From Levilactobacillus lindianensis (GTDB lineage: Bacteria > Bacillota > Bacilli > Lactobacillales > Lactobacillaceae), in the NCBI RefSeq assembly GCF_003946095.1, contig NZ_RHOD01000023.1:1-32784 (forward strand): a stretch of 32,784 nt of DNA. Reading direction: 5' to 3'. The notes beneath the pieces were generated by a model. That model saw only the letters and a program-made list of their open reading frames with translations. It had not been told where the DNA came from and made no database searches. A program made the translations under genes and the position numbers. Of the stretch, positions 1-7,533 are shown one piece after another. Each line of letters opens with the position of its first letter. The stretch's first letter is position 1.

Positions 1-36
1 ATACCGTGGTGAAGCCGCTTGAGTAAAGACGCTAAA

Positions 37-66
37 ATTATAGTATTTCATCTGTCAACTTGACAG
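37..66 (-). promoter_or_regulatory. Possible promoter with overlapping palindrome, reading left out of the window
   Basis: On the minus strand a perfect TATAAT lies at 42-37. A perfect palindrome CTGTCAA-C-TTGACAG occupies 52-66, about where the -35 box would be (TGTCAA at 17 bp spacing). A promoter for a gene left of the window, controlled by a repressor at the palindrome, would fit, but the -35 is poor and the target gene is not visible. Confidence 0.3.
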
Positions 67-111
67 GGACTAGTACAATTGATTTTACAAGGGGTTTTCT
101 CGTTTAGTGAG

Positions 112-1263
112 TTAGTAGCCGTAGCCTGTGTTGTTGACGTTACTGTTATCGTAGCCACTGCCATCGGTCGTCCCATAGCTGGTATCCGTGGTGCCGTAAG
201 CCGAGGTATCGGCGTCGGTGGTAAAGTTCTTGGTTTCCGACAACTCCAGGGTCTTACGGATGTGGTTAGAAATCTTCTTTAATTCTTCGTTGGTTGGCAC
301 TTGGTAGGAAAGGCCATCAATCATCGCGTCTTGCCCCTGAAGGGTTTCGGACTTGATGTGGTGGGAGGCATCTCCGTACTTGGCCCGAATCTGCATCAGG
401 TCATCAAATGTCAGGTCGGTCTTGAGGTTTCCGTTGAGGGAAGTCAAGATTTGTTGGTAACGGGTGATAGAGGTCAGCCCAGCAGCCTTAACGACCAGCT
501 TCTGGAGCACTTGTCGTTGCCGTTTCTGGCGACCATAGTCTCCTTGAGGATCCTCGTGACGCATCCGTGAGTAGGCTAAGGCTTGTTTCCCATTTAAGTG
601 GGTTGTCTTGCCCTTGACCACGTTAGCCGTACCATATTGGAAGGTTAACGGTGGCTTGACGTCGACGCCATTGACGGCATCGACCATCTTCTCCAGGCCT
701 CCCATGTTGACGATGGCATAAAAATCAATAGGGATGTCCAGCAGGTCTTCAACGGTCTTCACGGCCGTCTTGGCACCACCAATCGTGTATGCCGCGTTAA
801 TCTTTTGAACGCTAGCATTGGCTCCAGAGCCCACGGTAACCCGAGTGTCCCGGGGGATACTCGTTAGATAGGCCGTTTCCTTAGTCGGGTTAATCGTGGC
901 TACCATCAGCGTATCGGTCCGGCCCATGTCAGAACGACCCAAAGCCCCGGTGTCGGTTCCCATCAGGAGAATTGAAAACGGTTTGTTCTTCTTGAGAACT
1001 GCGGCCACGTTACGACTCTTGGCGGTGTTAGATGACTCGTAGGTTTGACTGAAGGTCTTCTTGGCAGACCCCCAGGCGTGATACCCATAGGCGAGCCCCC
1101 CACTAATTAGAAAGAGTATCGTGAGTACGATGGTCCACATCACAGGGCGGTGCGGATGAACCTCGGGAGTTTTAAAGTGTGAGTGTCGATCAGAACGGCG
1201 ATCGTAGACTTGTTCGAAGTCCTCTGGAGATCGTTGCCGTTTGTTTCCGTTATTATTAGGCAT
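112..1263 (-). CDS. LytR-CpsA-Psr (LCP) family wall-polymer ligase
   Basis: LCP proteins transfer lipid-linked anionic polymers such as teichoic acid or capsule to peptidoglycan on the outer face of the membrane. The 383-residue protein has a charged cytoplasmic N terminus, one membrane segment at about 41-60 and an extracellular LCP domain from about 95 to 300. Typical LCP signatures are seen: RTDT (115-118), SIPRDTRV (136-142) and YSRMRHED followed by GDYGRQKRQR (231-250), whose Arg and Asp residues bind the pyrophosphate of the lipid donor. The tail after about 343 is low complexity, rich in Tyr, Gly, Thr, Asn and Asp. The ATG at 1263 follows GAGGAAATAAT. The gene is monocistronic here, diverging from the AEC carrier. 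The exact polymer cannot be told from sequence. Confidence 0.9.
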   Translation of the reverse strand: MPNNNGNKRQRSPEDFEQVYDRRSDRHSHFKTPEVHPHRPVMWTIVLTILFLISGGLAYGYHAWGSAKKTFSQTYESSNTAKSRNVAAVLKKNKPFSILLMGTDTGALGRSDMGRTDTLMVATINPTKETAYLTSIPRDTRVTVGSGANASVQKINAAYTIGGAKTAVKTVEDLLDIPIDFYAIVNMGGLEKMVDAVNGVDVKPPLTFQYGTANVVKGKTTHLNGKQALAYSRMRHEDPQGDYGRQKRQRQVLQKLVVKAAGLTSITRYQQILTSLNGNLKTDLTFDDLMQIRAKYGDASHHIKSETLQGQDAMIDGLSYQVPTNEELKKISNHIRKTLELSETKNFTTDADTSAYGTTDTSYGTTDGSGYDNSNVNNTGYGY

Positions 1264-1296
1264 ATTATTTCCTCATCCTCATTAAAATCTTTTTCC

Positions 1297-1302
1297 ATTA
1301 TA
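1297..1302 (-). promoter_or_regulatory. Candidate -10 box for the LCP gene
   Basis: A perfect TATAAT on the minus strand sits about 35 bases upstream of the LCP start. No good -35 is visible; a 10-bp palindrome GCGGTACCGC (1320-1329) occupies that position and could be an operator. Confidence 0.4.
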
Positions 1303-1440
1303 AACTGGTCTGTGGCGTAGCGGTACCGCCAGTCATTGATTTAATCAGATTTTAAAGTTCCGTGACCAGTTTGACTTGTGGCCTCAATTAATTCATTACA
1401 CCACAAAAATAGTTATTCGTAAACGGGTGGAAGAACGTGC

Positions 1441-1459
1441 CAACATTTCAGAAATGTTG
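1441..1459. promoter_or_regulatory. Perfect 19-bp palindrome, candidate operator
   Basis: CAACATTTC-A-GAAATGTTG is a perfect inverted repeat with 9-bp arms and one central base. A partial copy, CAACATTTCC, follows at 1478-1487. It lies about 110 bp upstream of the AEC carrier's -10 box. A dimeric repressor or activator site is a reasonable inference; the regulator is unknown. Confidence 0.4.
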
Positions 1460-1562
1460 ACAACTGGTAAAACTGGCAACATTTCCGGGCGTGTCAAGGT
1501 AGCAGAGATCCTATTGGAATCAGCGTTGAAACCGGTTACGAATCTGAGGGAATTGCTTCTTA

Positions 1563-1571
1563 TGCTATAAT
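1563..1571 (+). promoter_or_regulatory. Extended -10 promoter for the AEC carrier
   Basis: TGCTATAAT is a consensus extended -10 (TG-N-TATAAT). No clear -35 is present, as is common for extended -10 promoters. Transcription would begin near 1578, about 50 nt upstream of the carrier start. Confidence 0.55.
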
Positions 1572-1626
1572 AAGCAACGTTACTTAAGAAACAGTTATTT
1601 TTTTGAAATGGCAGGGAGGTTACCGT

Positions 1627-2574
1627 ATGGCCGTCTTTATCAGAAGTGTTTCAGGCGTGCTGATTATCCTGGTGATGATTGGCTTAGGTTACGTGCTGTC
1701 TCGCCGAGGCTGGTTTGATGACCAGGCGCCAAGGCTGATTGCCCGGTTGGTGACGCAGATTGCCTTACCCGCTTATATGATTAGTACGATTACCGCCAAA
1801 TTTTCGGCAGCAACCCTGAAGGCGACACTGCCGGACCTTCGCTTTCCAATCATTTCCATGACGATTATGTTTGGGTTGTCGATTGTGGCGTTTCATTTAT
1901 TTCGAATTCACGGGGAACATCGCGGTTTGTTTGAATCGATGTTCCTGAATTCCAACACGGTGTTCGTGGGCTTACCAGTTAACGAAGCGCTGTTTGGATC
2001 AAAAAGCTTGCCCTTCGTGCTAGTGTATTACATGGCTAACACGACCTTTTTCTGGACGTTGGGGGTCTACCTCATCCAGCGAGACGGAAAGGATCAAGCC
2101 AAATTTAATCTGAAGGATACCTTACAGAAGATTTTTTCACCGCCCTTATTGGGCTTTATTTTTGGGGTTATTCTGGTCTTACTGAATATTCAGCTACCTG
2201 CGTGGATCATGCAGGATTTCCAGTATGTGGGCGGTCTGACGATTCCGTTGTCCATGATTTTTATTGGGACAGCGATTGCCGGGGCCGGTTTGCAGAATAT
2301 TCGGATTGATCGTGATAGCCTGGGAATTCTGTTGGGCCGATTTATTATTGCCCCAACCCTGATGGCTTTTCTGGTGATTCCGACCGGGTTACCGGTCCTG
2401 ATGAAGCAAGTCTTTATCTTACAGGCGGCCATGCCCGTCATGACCAATGCTCCCGTCGTGGCTAAACTCTACCGAGCGGATGCCGACTATGCGGCAATTA
2501 TGGTCACTGAGACCACGCTTCTGAGTCTAGTGGTAATTCCAATCTTAATGGTTATTGTTCAGCAAATTGTCTAG
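1627..2574 (+). CDS. AEC (auxin efflux carrier) family transporter
   Basis: This is a 315-residue integral membrane protein of the AEC/BART type, a family that in lactic acid bacteria includes malate and other organic-acid permeases and many uncharacterised carriers. About ten hydrophobic segments run along the whole length, with the family's two-half organisation and a hydrophilic centre around DGKDQAKFNL. The N-terminal stretch with GYVLSRRGWFD and the LVTQIALPAYMIST segment is typical of the family. I chose ATG 1627 because GGGAGGT lies 7 nt upstream; an in-frame TTG at 1603 has no such site. It has its own extended -10 promoter, and the EamA gene follows 39 nt later. Substrate is unknown. 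Confidence 0.85.
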   Translation: MAVFIRSVSGVLIILVMIGLGYVLSRRGWFDDQAPRLIARLVTQIALPAYMISTITAKFSAATLKATLPDLRFPIISMTIMFGLSIVAFHLFRIHGEHRGLFESMFLNSNTVFVGLPVNEALFGSKSLPFVLVYYMANTTFFWTLGVYLIQRDGKDQAKFNLKDTLQKIFSPPLLGFIFGVILVLLNIQLPAWIMQDFQYVGGLTIPLSMIFIGTAIAGAGLQNIRIDRDSLGILLGRFIIAPTLMAFLVIPTGLPVLMKQVFILQAAMPVMTNAPVVAKLYRADADYAAIMVTETTLLSLVVIPILMVIVQQIV

Positions 2575-2613
2575 TTGTGTTTGCACATATTATAAGGAGG
2601 AACTAGTTTCGTT

Positions 2614-3708
2614 TTGAGAAAAACCATGTTGTACATCGCTTTTTCAACGCTAATGTTCAGTTCGATGGAAATCGCCTTAAAGGCCGCTGGTGGGGCGTTT
2701 AATCCCATTCAGTTGAACCTGATCCGGTTTCTCATTGGGGGAATCGTCTTGCTGCCAATCGCCTTACGGGCGCTTAGCAAACAGCAACACCATTTGACCA
2801 AGGCGGATTGGGGCCTGTTCTTCCTGACTGGATTGGTCTGCGTCATTGTTTCAATGACGCTGTACCAGTTGGCCATCACCGTCGATGAGGCGTCGACCGT
2901 GGCCGTACTCTTTAGCTGTAATCCAGTATTTGCACTTATTTTCTCGTACTTAATTCTGCACGAGCGTCTCGGTCGAGCGAACTTGATTGCCGTCGTCGTT
3001 TCCATTATTGGGTTGATTGTGATCGTTAACCCGGCGCACCTGACGAATCCATTAGGGTTAGTTTTGGCGATTAGCTCTGCTCTAACCTTCGGACTGTACA
3101 GTATTGTGTCCCGGTGGGGATCTGTTCGCCACCACTTTAATGGGATTACCATGACTTGCTTTACATTCTTGGCCGGCTCATTGGAACTCTTTGTCCTGAT
3201 GATGATCACCCACATTCCCGCCGTTGCTGGGGGAATGCGTCAGGTTGGTTGGCTCAGCAACTTCGCTGCCTTGCCAATCTTGAAGAACATCAGCATGCAA
3301 TACTTCTGGTTGCTCTTCTTCATCGGGGTTTGTGTGACCGGTGGGGGATTTGCCTTTTACTTCCTGGCCATGGAACGTTCCGACGTCTCCACGGCATCGC
3401 TGGTCTTCTTCATTAAGCCAGGACTGGCCCCCATCATGGCAGCTGTACTGATTCACGAGCACATCTTGCCAAATACGATTGTGGGGATTGTTATTATCCT
3501 GATCGGTTCCGTGATTACCTTCATGGGGAACCGGGTCAAGGCTCGCGAATCGCAATTGGCAGAACAAGATGCCACCGTTCCAGCCAGCGATTTTCAACAG
3601 TTGCCCACGGCTAAGGCCGATCAACTGGAAGCCAAGCTTGAAGCCGATTTGGAAGCTAAACTTGAAGCCAAGATGGATGCTAAACGTGATCCATCGTCGT
3701 TGGATTAA
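2614..3708 (+). CDS. EamA/DMT superfamily transporter with charged C-terminal tail
   Basis: A drug/metabolite transporter-type membrane protein of 364 residues with ten predicted membrane segments in two EamA repeats (about 1-140 and 145-305). The first repeat ends with the typical SCNPVFALIFSYLILHERLG, the second with FIKPGLAPIMAAVLIHEHIL. Such proteins usually export amino acids or metabolites; the substrate cannot be assigned. TTG at 2614 is used because AAGGAGG lies 13 nt upstream, whereas ATG 2626 is 25 nt away; this start is not certain. Residues 307-364 form an extra hydrophilic tail in which LEAK, LEAD, LEAK, LEAK and MDAK repeat in series (338-357), probably a short charged helix in the cytoplasm. 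Confidence 0.85.
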   Translation: MRKTMLYIAFSTLMFSSMEIALKAAGGAFNPIQLNLIRFLIGGIVLLPIALRALSKQQHHLTKADWGLFFLTGLVCVIVSMTLYQLAITVDEASTVAVLFSCNPVFALIFSYLILHERLGRANLIAVVVSIIGLIVIVNPAHLTNPLGLVLAISSALTFGLYSIVSRWGSVRHHFNGITMTCFTFLAGSLELFVLMMITHIPAVAGGMRQVGWLSNFAALPILKNISMQYFWLLFFIGVCVTGGGFAFYFLAMERSDVSTASLVFFIKPGLAPIMAAVLIHEHILPNTIVGIVIILIGSVITFMGNRVKARESQLAEQDATVPASDFQQLPTAKADQLEAKLEADLEAKLEAKMDAKRDPSSLD

Positions 3709-3721
3709 ATTTGATTAGATG

Positions 3722-3757
3722 GAGGATCTGAGGTTATGCCTCGGGTCCTTTTTTGTT
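3722..3757 (+). terminator. Rho-independent terminator after the EamA gene
   Basis: GAGGATCTGAGG and CCTCGGGTCC form an imperfect stem followed directly by a run of T (3750-3754). Confidence 0.7.
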
Positions 3758-3771
3758 TATGGTGGTGAAAC

Positions 3772-3882
3772 GTGCGCCAACAGGCAGCTGGCAAGCATTA
3801 ACCCCGTAAGCGGAAAAATCCAAGGTCGGGATTTTTTAACTTACGACGTTAATGCTTGCCAGCTAACCGCCTGTTGGCGCAC
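3772..3882. repeat. Long imperfect hairpin element, copy 1
   Basis: The arms 3772-3810 and 3840-3882 match at 37 of 39 paired positions apart from a 4-nt GGTT bulge in the right arm. Both ends are GTGCGCCAACAGGC or its complement. A second hairpin, AAAAATCC with GGATTTTT, lies within the loop. No open reading frame is present. A related element with the same ends and the same TTAACCCCG core is found at 8669-8777, so this is a dispersed repeat, perhaps a MITE-like or REP/BIME-like sequence. Confidence 0.75.
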
Positions 3883-3976
3883 TCTTACGTGAAAACTGAC
3901 ACAAATTCGACGATTCTCTAGGAACGCTATGTTATGATAATCCGTGAGAGTAAGAGCAGAGAAAGGGAGAATGATG

Positions 3977-4648
3977 ATGGCAACGTTAGTCATCCTACGG
4001 CACGGCGAGAGTGTCGCCAACCGAGACAATATCTTTACAGGATGGAGCGACGTCCCACTGACAGCTAAGGGGCGCCAGCAGGCACTGGCTGCGGGACAAC
4101 TCGTGGCACAGACCGGCTTGCGATTTGGTGCCTTGCATACCTCGATGTTGCAACGGGCCATTGTGACCGCAAACATTGTGTTAGAGGCGATTGACCAATT
4201 GGCGATTCCCGAATACAAGTCTTGGCGACTCAATGAACGCCACTATGGGGCCTTACGAGGGAAGAACAAGGCGGCAGTGCAGGCAAAAGTTGGCGAACGT
4301 CAGGTGAAGATTTGGCGGCGAAGTTTTGAGACCGTGCCACCACTCTTGGATCACGTGGTTCAGGATCGACGTTATGATCAGTTTGGTCCCCACACAGAGC
4401 CCTTGGGTGAAAGCCTTGAGATGGCCTATGACCGTCTGATGCCGTACTGGGAGGACCAGATTGCGCCACGTTTACTGGATGGTCATAACCAGCTGGTCGT
4501 GGCGCATGGGAGTACCTTGCGGGCCCTCATCAAGTACCTTGATCGGGTGCCGGATGCTGATATTAGCCAGGTTGAGGTCGCTAATGGTGAACCGATTCGC
4601 TATGATTTCGATGACCGGTTGCGGATCAAACGTAAATTAATATTGTGA
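3977..4648 (+). CDS. gpmA: 2,3-bisphosphoglycerate-dependent phosphoglycerate mutase
   Basis: Interconverts 3-phosphoglycerate and 2-phosphoglycerate in glycolysis through a phosphohistidine. The 223-residue length is close to the usual 228-250. The N terminus [12 protein letters not shown] carries the RHG catalytic motif, followed by [24 protein letters not shown] is the signature around the second active-site region, and [15 protein letters not shown] carries the second catalytic His, although most GpmA proteins have HGNS rather than HGST here. The start is the third of three consecutive ATG codons because GGGAG (3965-3969) is optimally spaced from it. It is monocistronic, with a terminator downstream. 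It may be a second, accessory mutase; a main paralogue may exist elsewhere. Confidence 0.88.
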   Translation: MATLVILRHGESVANRDNIFTGWSDVPLTAKGRQQALAAGQLVAQTGLRFGALHTSMLQRAIVTANIVLEAIDQLAIPEYKSWRLNERHYGALRGKNKAAVQAKVGERQVKIWRRSFETVPPLLDHVVQDRRYDQFGPHTEPLGESLEMAYDRLMPYWEDQIAPRLLDGHNQLVVAHGSTLRALIKYLDRVPDADISQVEVANGEPIRYDFDDRLRIKRKLIL

Positions 4649-4678
4649 CGATTACCTTAACAAAAGGATAAGTTAATA

Positions 4679-4729
4679 AGGTCGGACTAAACAATTGGGA
4701 AAAACGATTGTATTTGTCCGGCCTTTTCG
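4679..4729 (+). terminator. Terminator after the phosphoglycerate mutase gene
   Basis: AAGGTCGGAC and GTCCGGCCTT pair, with a further A/T-rich extension inside (CAATTG/CGATTG), followed by TTTTCG. Confidence 0.75.
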
Positions 4730-4774
4730 TATAATCAGATTTAGGAGTTGGGAACAGAGGGGAAGTCAGGGGAA

Positions 4775-6001
4775 ATGAATAAAAGAAATTTGGGCCACTG
4801 GGCAATTTTAATGTCTGTCATCGTGGTCATTATTGGGGCAGTTTCATGGATGCACGTCATCGATGCAAACGATAAGAAGCAGGTGGCGATTAGCAACCAA
4901 CATCATGCAGAAAAAACTAAAGATGCGATTACACGCTACGCTCTGAAGAGCCAGATGGATCGCCGAAATAAGGTCACTCAGTATGACCGCAAGAATCTAG
5001 GAGAGAAGAATCCTGTCTTTGCGGCTAAGCTGACCAAAGATCTACAGGCTAAAAAGTTTGTCGGATCAGCCATTGTTGTCAAAAACAATCACGTGGTTTA
5101 TCAACGGGCCTTTGGCTGGGCTAATATCAAAAAGCAACATAAGAACAAGGTTACATCACAATTTCTGATCAACTCCGTCCAGAAATCATTGACTGGTGCT
5201 TTGGTGATGCAAGCCGTCGAAAAGGGCCAGATCAAGTTATCCGATCATTTGAGCAAGTACTATCATATTAAACACAGTAGTCATGTGACGATTCGCCAGA
5301 TGTTAAACATGGAGGGCGGAATCAGCGGTAAGCTCGTACCTGGAACTATTTTGACCGAACCTGCCGTTTACAAGTATGCGAGTCAACAGGCCATCATCAA
5401 GAAGAAGCAGATCAAACAGTTCCATTATCAACCGATTAGCTATGTTTTGCTTGCTGGGATTCTGCACAAGGTGACGCACCAGTCTTATTACCAAGCTTTT
5501 TATCAGGACATGGTGACACCGTTGGACCTCAACCACACCGGCTTTAACCAGATTCGGAAGATTACGCCACACATGACGTTGGGTTATGGTGGCATGGAAC
5601 CCGGTCAATACAAGGAACCCCACGCACCGTTGAAGGCGACAACGGCGGTTCAGGTCGCTACCGGGAACGTCATCATGAGTACCGGGGATGCCTTCCAAGC
5701 AGAACGTGCGGTCATTCAAGGAACCACGTTGGATAATCCAGCCGGGGCTCAGGTCTTGCATCAAGCCGGCCAAGCCCGGCACTATACCGGCGGTTTGTAT
5801 CACCTCGATAACATCGGGTATTACAGCCACGGGATGGGGGACGATTACGAGAGTACGGTTGCCATGAGTAAGGATGGCAAGTCAGGTGTGATCTTCTTAT
5901 CAAACAACTTCGTTAAGAAGGCCATGTTCCCTCGTTGGTCGACGGAACAACTGGCTATTCAGACCTTCAGAGACATCAATGGCATGAAGGTCGTCAAGTA
6001 G
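4775..6001 (+). CDS. Membrane-anchored serine hydrolase, beta-lactamase/PBP class C fold
   Basis: A 408-residue protein with an N-terminal signal anchor (about 8-30) and an extracellular penicillin-binding-like domain from about 75 to 400. The class C SxxK motif is Ser134-Val-Gln-Lys137 in LINSVQKSLTG. The second motif, normally YxN, reads Tyr218-Gln-Pro220 in FHYQPISYVLLAGIL, so the Asn is replaced by Pro. A third His-Gly motif, H352-G-M-G, is in GYYSHGMGDDYES. Family members include FmtA-like D-Ala esterases, DD-peptidases and beta-lactamase-like enzymes; which reaction occurs here is open. ATG 4775 is preceded by AGGGGAA at 10 nt. It is flanked by terminators and is probably a single-gene unit. 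Confidence 0.82.
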   Translation: MNKRNLGHWAILMSVIVVIIGAVSWMHVIDANDKKQVAISNQHHAEKTKDAITRYALKSQMDRRNKVTQYDRKNLGEKNPVFAAKLTKDLQAKKFVGSAIVVKNNHVVYQRAFGWANIKKQHKNKVTSQFLINSVQKSLTGALVMQAVEKGQIKLSDHLSKYYHIKHSSHVTIRQMLNMEGGISGKLVPGTILTEPAVYKYASQQAIIKKKQIKQFHYQPISYVLLAGILHKVTHQSYYQAFYQDMVTPLDLNHTGFNQIRKITPHMTLGYGGMEPGQYKEPHAPLKATTAVQVATGNVIMSTGDAFQAERAVIQGTTLDNPAGAQVLHQAGQARHYTGGLYHLDNIGYYSHGMGDDYESTVAMSKDGKSGVIFLSNNFVKKAMFPRWSTEQLAIQTFRDINGMKVVK

Positions 6002-6026
6002 AGTCGGCTCAAAATTTAATTGCAAC

Positions 6027-6059
6027 AAAAGGTCGAAAGCGCTGGTTTTCGGCCTTTTT
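6027..6059 (+). terminator. Terminator after the serine hydrolase gene
   Basis: AAAAGGTCGAAAGC pairs with GGTTTTCGGCCTTTT, followed by a T run. Confidence 0.8.
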
Positions 6060-6140
6060 GGTGCAACTTAAAACGTTTTACCAGTCGCTTTCAGTGGCCT
6101 GACGGGGTGTTGGGGCCTTTTAATTGTTCAAGGATTGTTG

Positions 6141-6174
6141 TATCATTAGTTAGTTCTAAAAGTTCGTTAACTAA
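6141..6174 (+). promoter_or_regulatory. Possible -10 and operator of the glycerate operon
   Basis: TATCAT (6141-6146) is a candidate -10. Just downstream is an inverted repeat TTAGTTA (6146-6152) and TAACTAA (6168-6174), with 15 bases between the arms. The position, overlapping the likely transcription start and 33 nt before the permease start, suits a repressor operator. No convincing -35 was seen. Confidence 0.35.
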
Positions 6175-6206
6175 TTCACTTATTACATAGATAGGAGTGT
6201 CGTCAG

Positions 6207-7508
6207 ATGGGTGTTTCTGTTAGTTGGATTGGGGCGTTAATTGGGTTAGCCCTTGCCATTATTTTAATTTTACGTAAGTTGAACCCGGTCTATTCGCTCT
6301 TACTCGGAACAATTGTGGGGGCTCTGATTGGAGGAGCTAACCTCGTTCAGACGGTAAACATCGTGGTTACGGGATCCCAGAGTGTTATGGGGACTGTTAT
6401 TCGGGTGTTGGCCGCCGGGGTCTTTGCCGGAGTCATGATGGAGTCTGGGGCCGCTAATGCGATTGCCCGGGGCATCGTCAACAAGTTTGGTGAAAGCCTC
6501 GCGATTCTTTCACTGGCTTTGGCTACGATGATTATCACAGCCGTGGGGGTCTTCATTCCCGTTGCCGTCTTGATCGTTGCGCCAATTGCCCTGGAAGTTG
6601 GGAGTCGGATGAAGATTTCAAAGCTGGCTCTGTTGGTTGCTCTTTCCGGTGGTGGTAAGGCGGGGAACATTATCTCACCAAACCCTAACACGATCGCAGC
6701 CGCTCATGGATTCAATATCGAGTTGAGTCAATTGATGGTTGCGGACTTTATTCCAGCGGTCTTTGGTTTGTTAGCAACTGTCTTGATTGCCACGATGTTA
6801 CGCCATCATGGGTCAATCGCCACCATGGCGGATGTTCAGGCTAACCAAGAACAAGGCGCAACTACACCAACCGATTTGCCTTCGTTAAAGACGGCGATCG
6901 TGGCGCCAGTGCTTGCAGTTGTTCTGTTACTGCTGAATCCAGTTGGCAATATTTTACACATTAGCATTTTGGAAAAATTTGAAGTTGATGCGATGTATAT
7001 CTTACCAATCGCTGGGTTGGTTGGGATGTTGGCCATGCACCAAGGGAAAAAGGTCCTGGCGTACACGAAGTCAGGGATGGCACGGATGACCGATGTTGTT
7101 TTAATTCTGATCGGTGCCGGGGCTATCGGGGGCTTGATTACTACCTCGACGTTGCCAGCTGCTATTGTGCACTTAATTAAGATTTCCGGGATTTCCGGAA
7201 CCTTCTTGGCACCAATCGCCGGGATCTTGATGGCGGCTGCTACGGCATCTACCTCAACCGGTGTTATCTTAACGACCGGATCATTTGGTAAGGCGATCTT
7301 AGCCTTTGGTACGGCGCCATTGGCTGCTGCTGTCATGGTCCACACCGGTGCTACGGTGATTGACCACTTGCCACAAGGGAACTACTTCCACGTGACGGCC
7401 AACGCCATGAACATGTCGCTGAAGGAACGGATGAAGTCAGTTCCTTACGAAACGGCAGTTGGGTTAACCATGACGATTGTCGGAACAATTATGTTTACCC
7501 TCTTCTAG
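6207..7508 (+). CDS. GntP family permease, probably glycerate or gluconate uptake
   Basis: A 433-residue membrane protein of the GntP proton-symporter family. About twelve hydrophobic segments are visible. The sequence GGGKAGNIISPNPNTIAAA in the first half and STSTGVILTTGSFGKAIL in the second are typical of the family. ATG 6207 follows TAGGAGTG. A glycerate kinase starts 25 nt after the stop, so the two genes very probably form an operon and glycerate is a more likely substrate than gluconate. This substrate assignment is inferred from context. Confidence 0.88.
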   Translation: MGVSVSWIGALIGLALAIILILRKLNPVYSLLLGTIVGALIGGANLVQTVNIVVTGSQSVMGTVIRVLAAGVFAGVMMESGAANAIARGIVNKFGESLAILSLALATMIITAVGVFIPVAVLIVAPIALEVGSRMKISKLALLVALSGGGKAGNIISPNPNTIAAAHGFNIELSQLMVADFIPAVFGLLATVLIATMLRHHGSIATMADVQANQEQGATTPTDLPSLKTAIVAPVLAVVLLLLNPVGNILHISILEKFEVDAMYILPIAGLVGMLAMHQGKKVLAYTKSGMARMTDVVLILIGAGAIGGLITTSTLPAAIVHLIKISGISGTFLAPIAGILMAAATASTSTGVILTTGSFGKAILAFGTAPLAAAVMVHTGATVIDHLPQGNYFHVTANAMNMSLKERMKSVPYETAVGLTMTIVGTIMFTLF

Positions 7509-7533
7509 ACACGACGGAAAGGATGAAGTTTAA

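Larger units (their letters stand above)
1303..1626. other. Divergent intergenic region between LCP and AEC genes
   Basis: No convincing gene is present. A 64-codon open frame at 1376-1570 starts with TTG, lacks a ribosome binding site and resembles nothing I know. The region holds a GCGGTACCGC palindrome (1320-1329), a perfect 19-bp palindrome (1441-1459), a second half-site-like CAACATTTCC (1478-1487) and an extended -10 promoter for the downstream carrier (1563-1571). Confidence 0.6.

Noticed and set aside
1376-1570. 64-codon plus-strand frame between the LCP and AEC genes
   Set aside because: TTG start, no ribosome binding site, no recognisable family, and it contains a palindrome better explained as an operator.
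3178-3624. 148-codon minus-strand frame within the EamA gene
   Set aside because: Complement of a real coding region, with a composition typical of a shadow frame.
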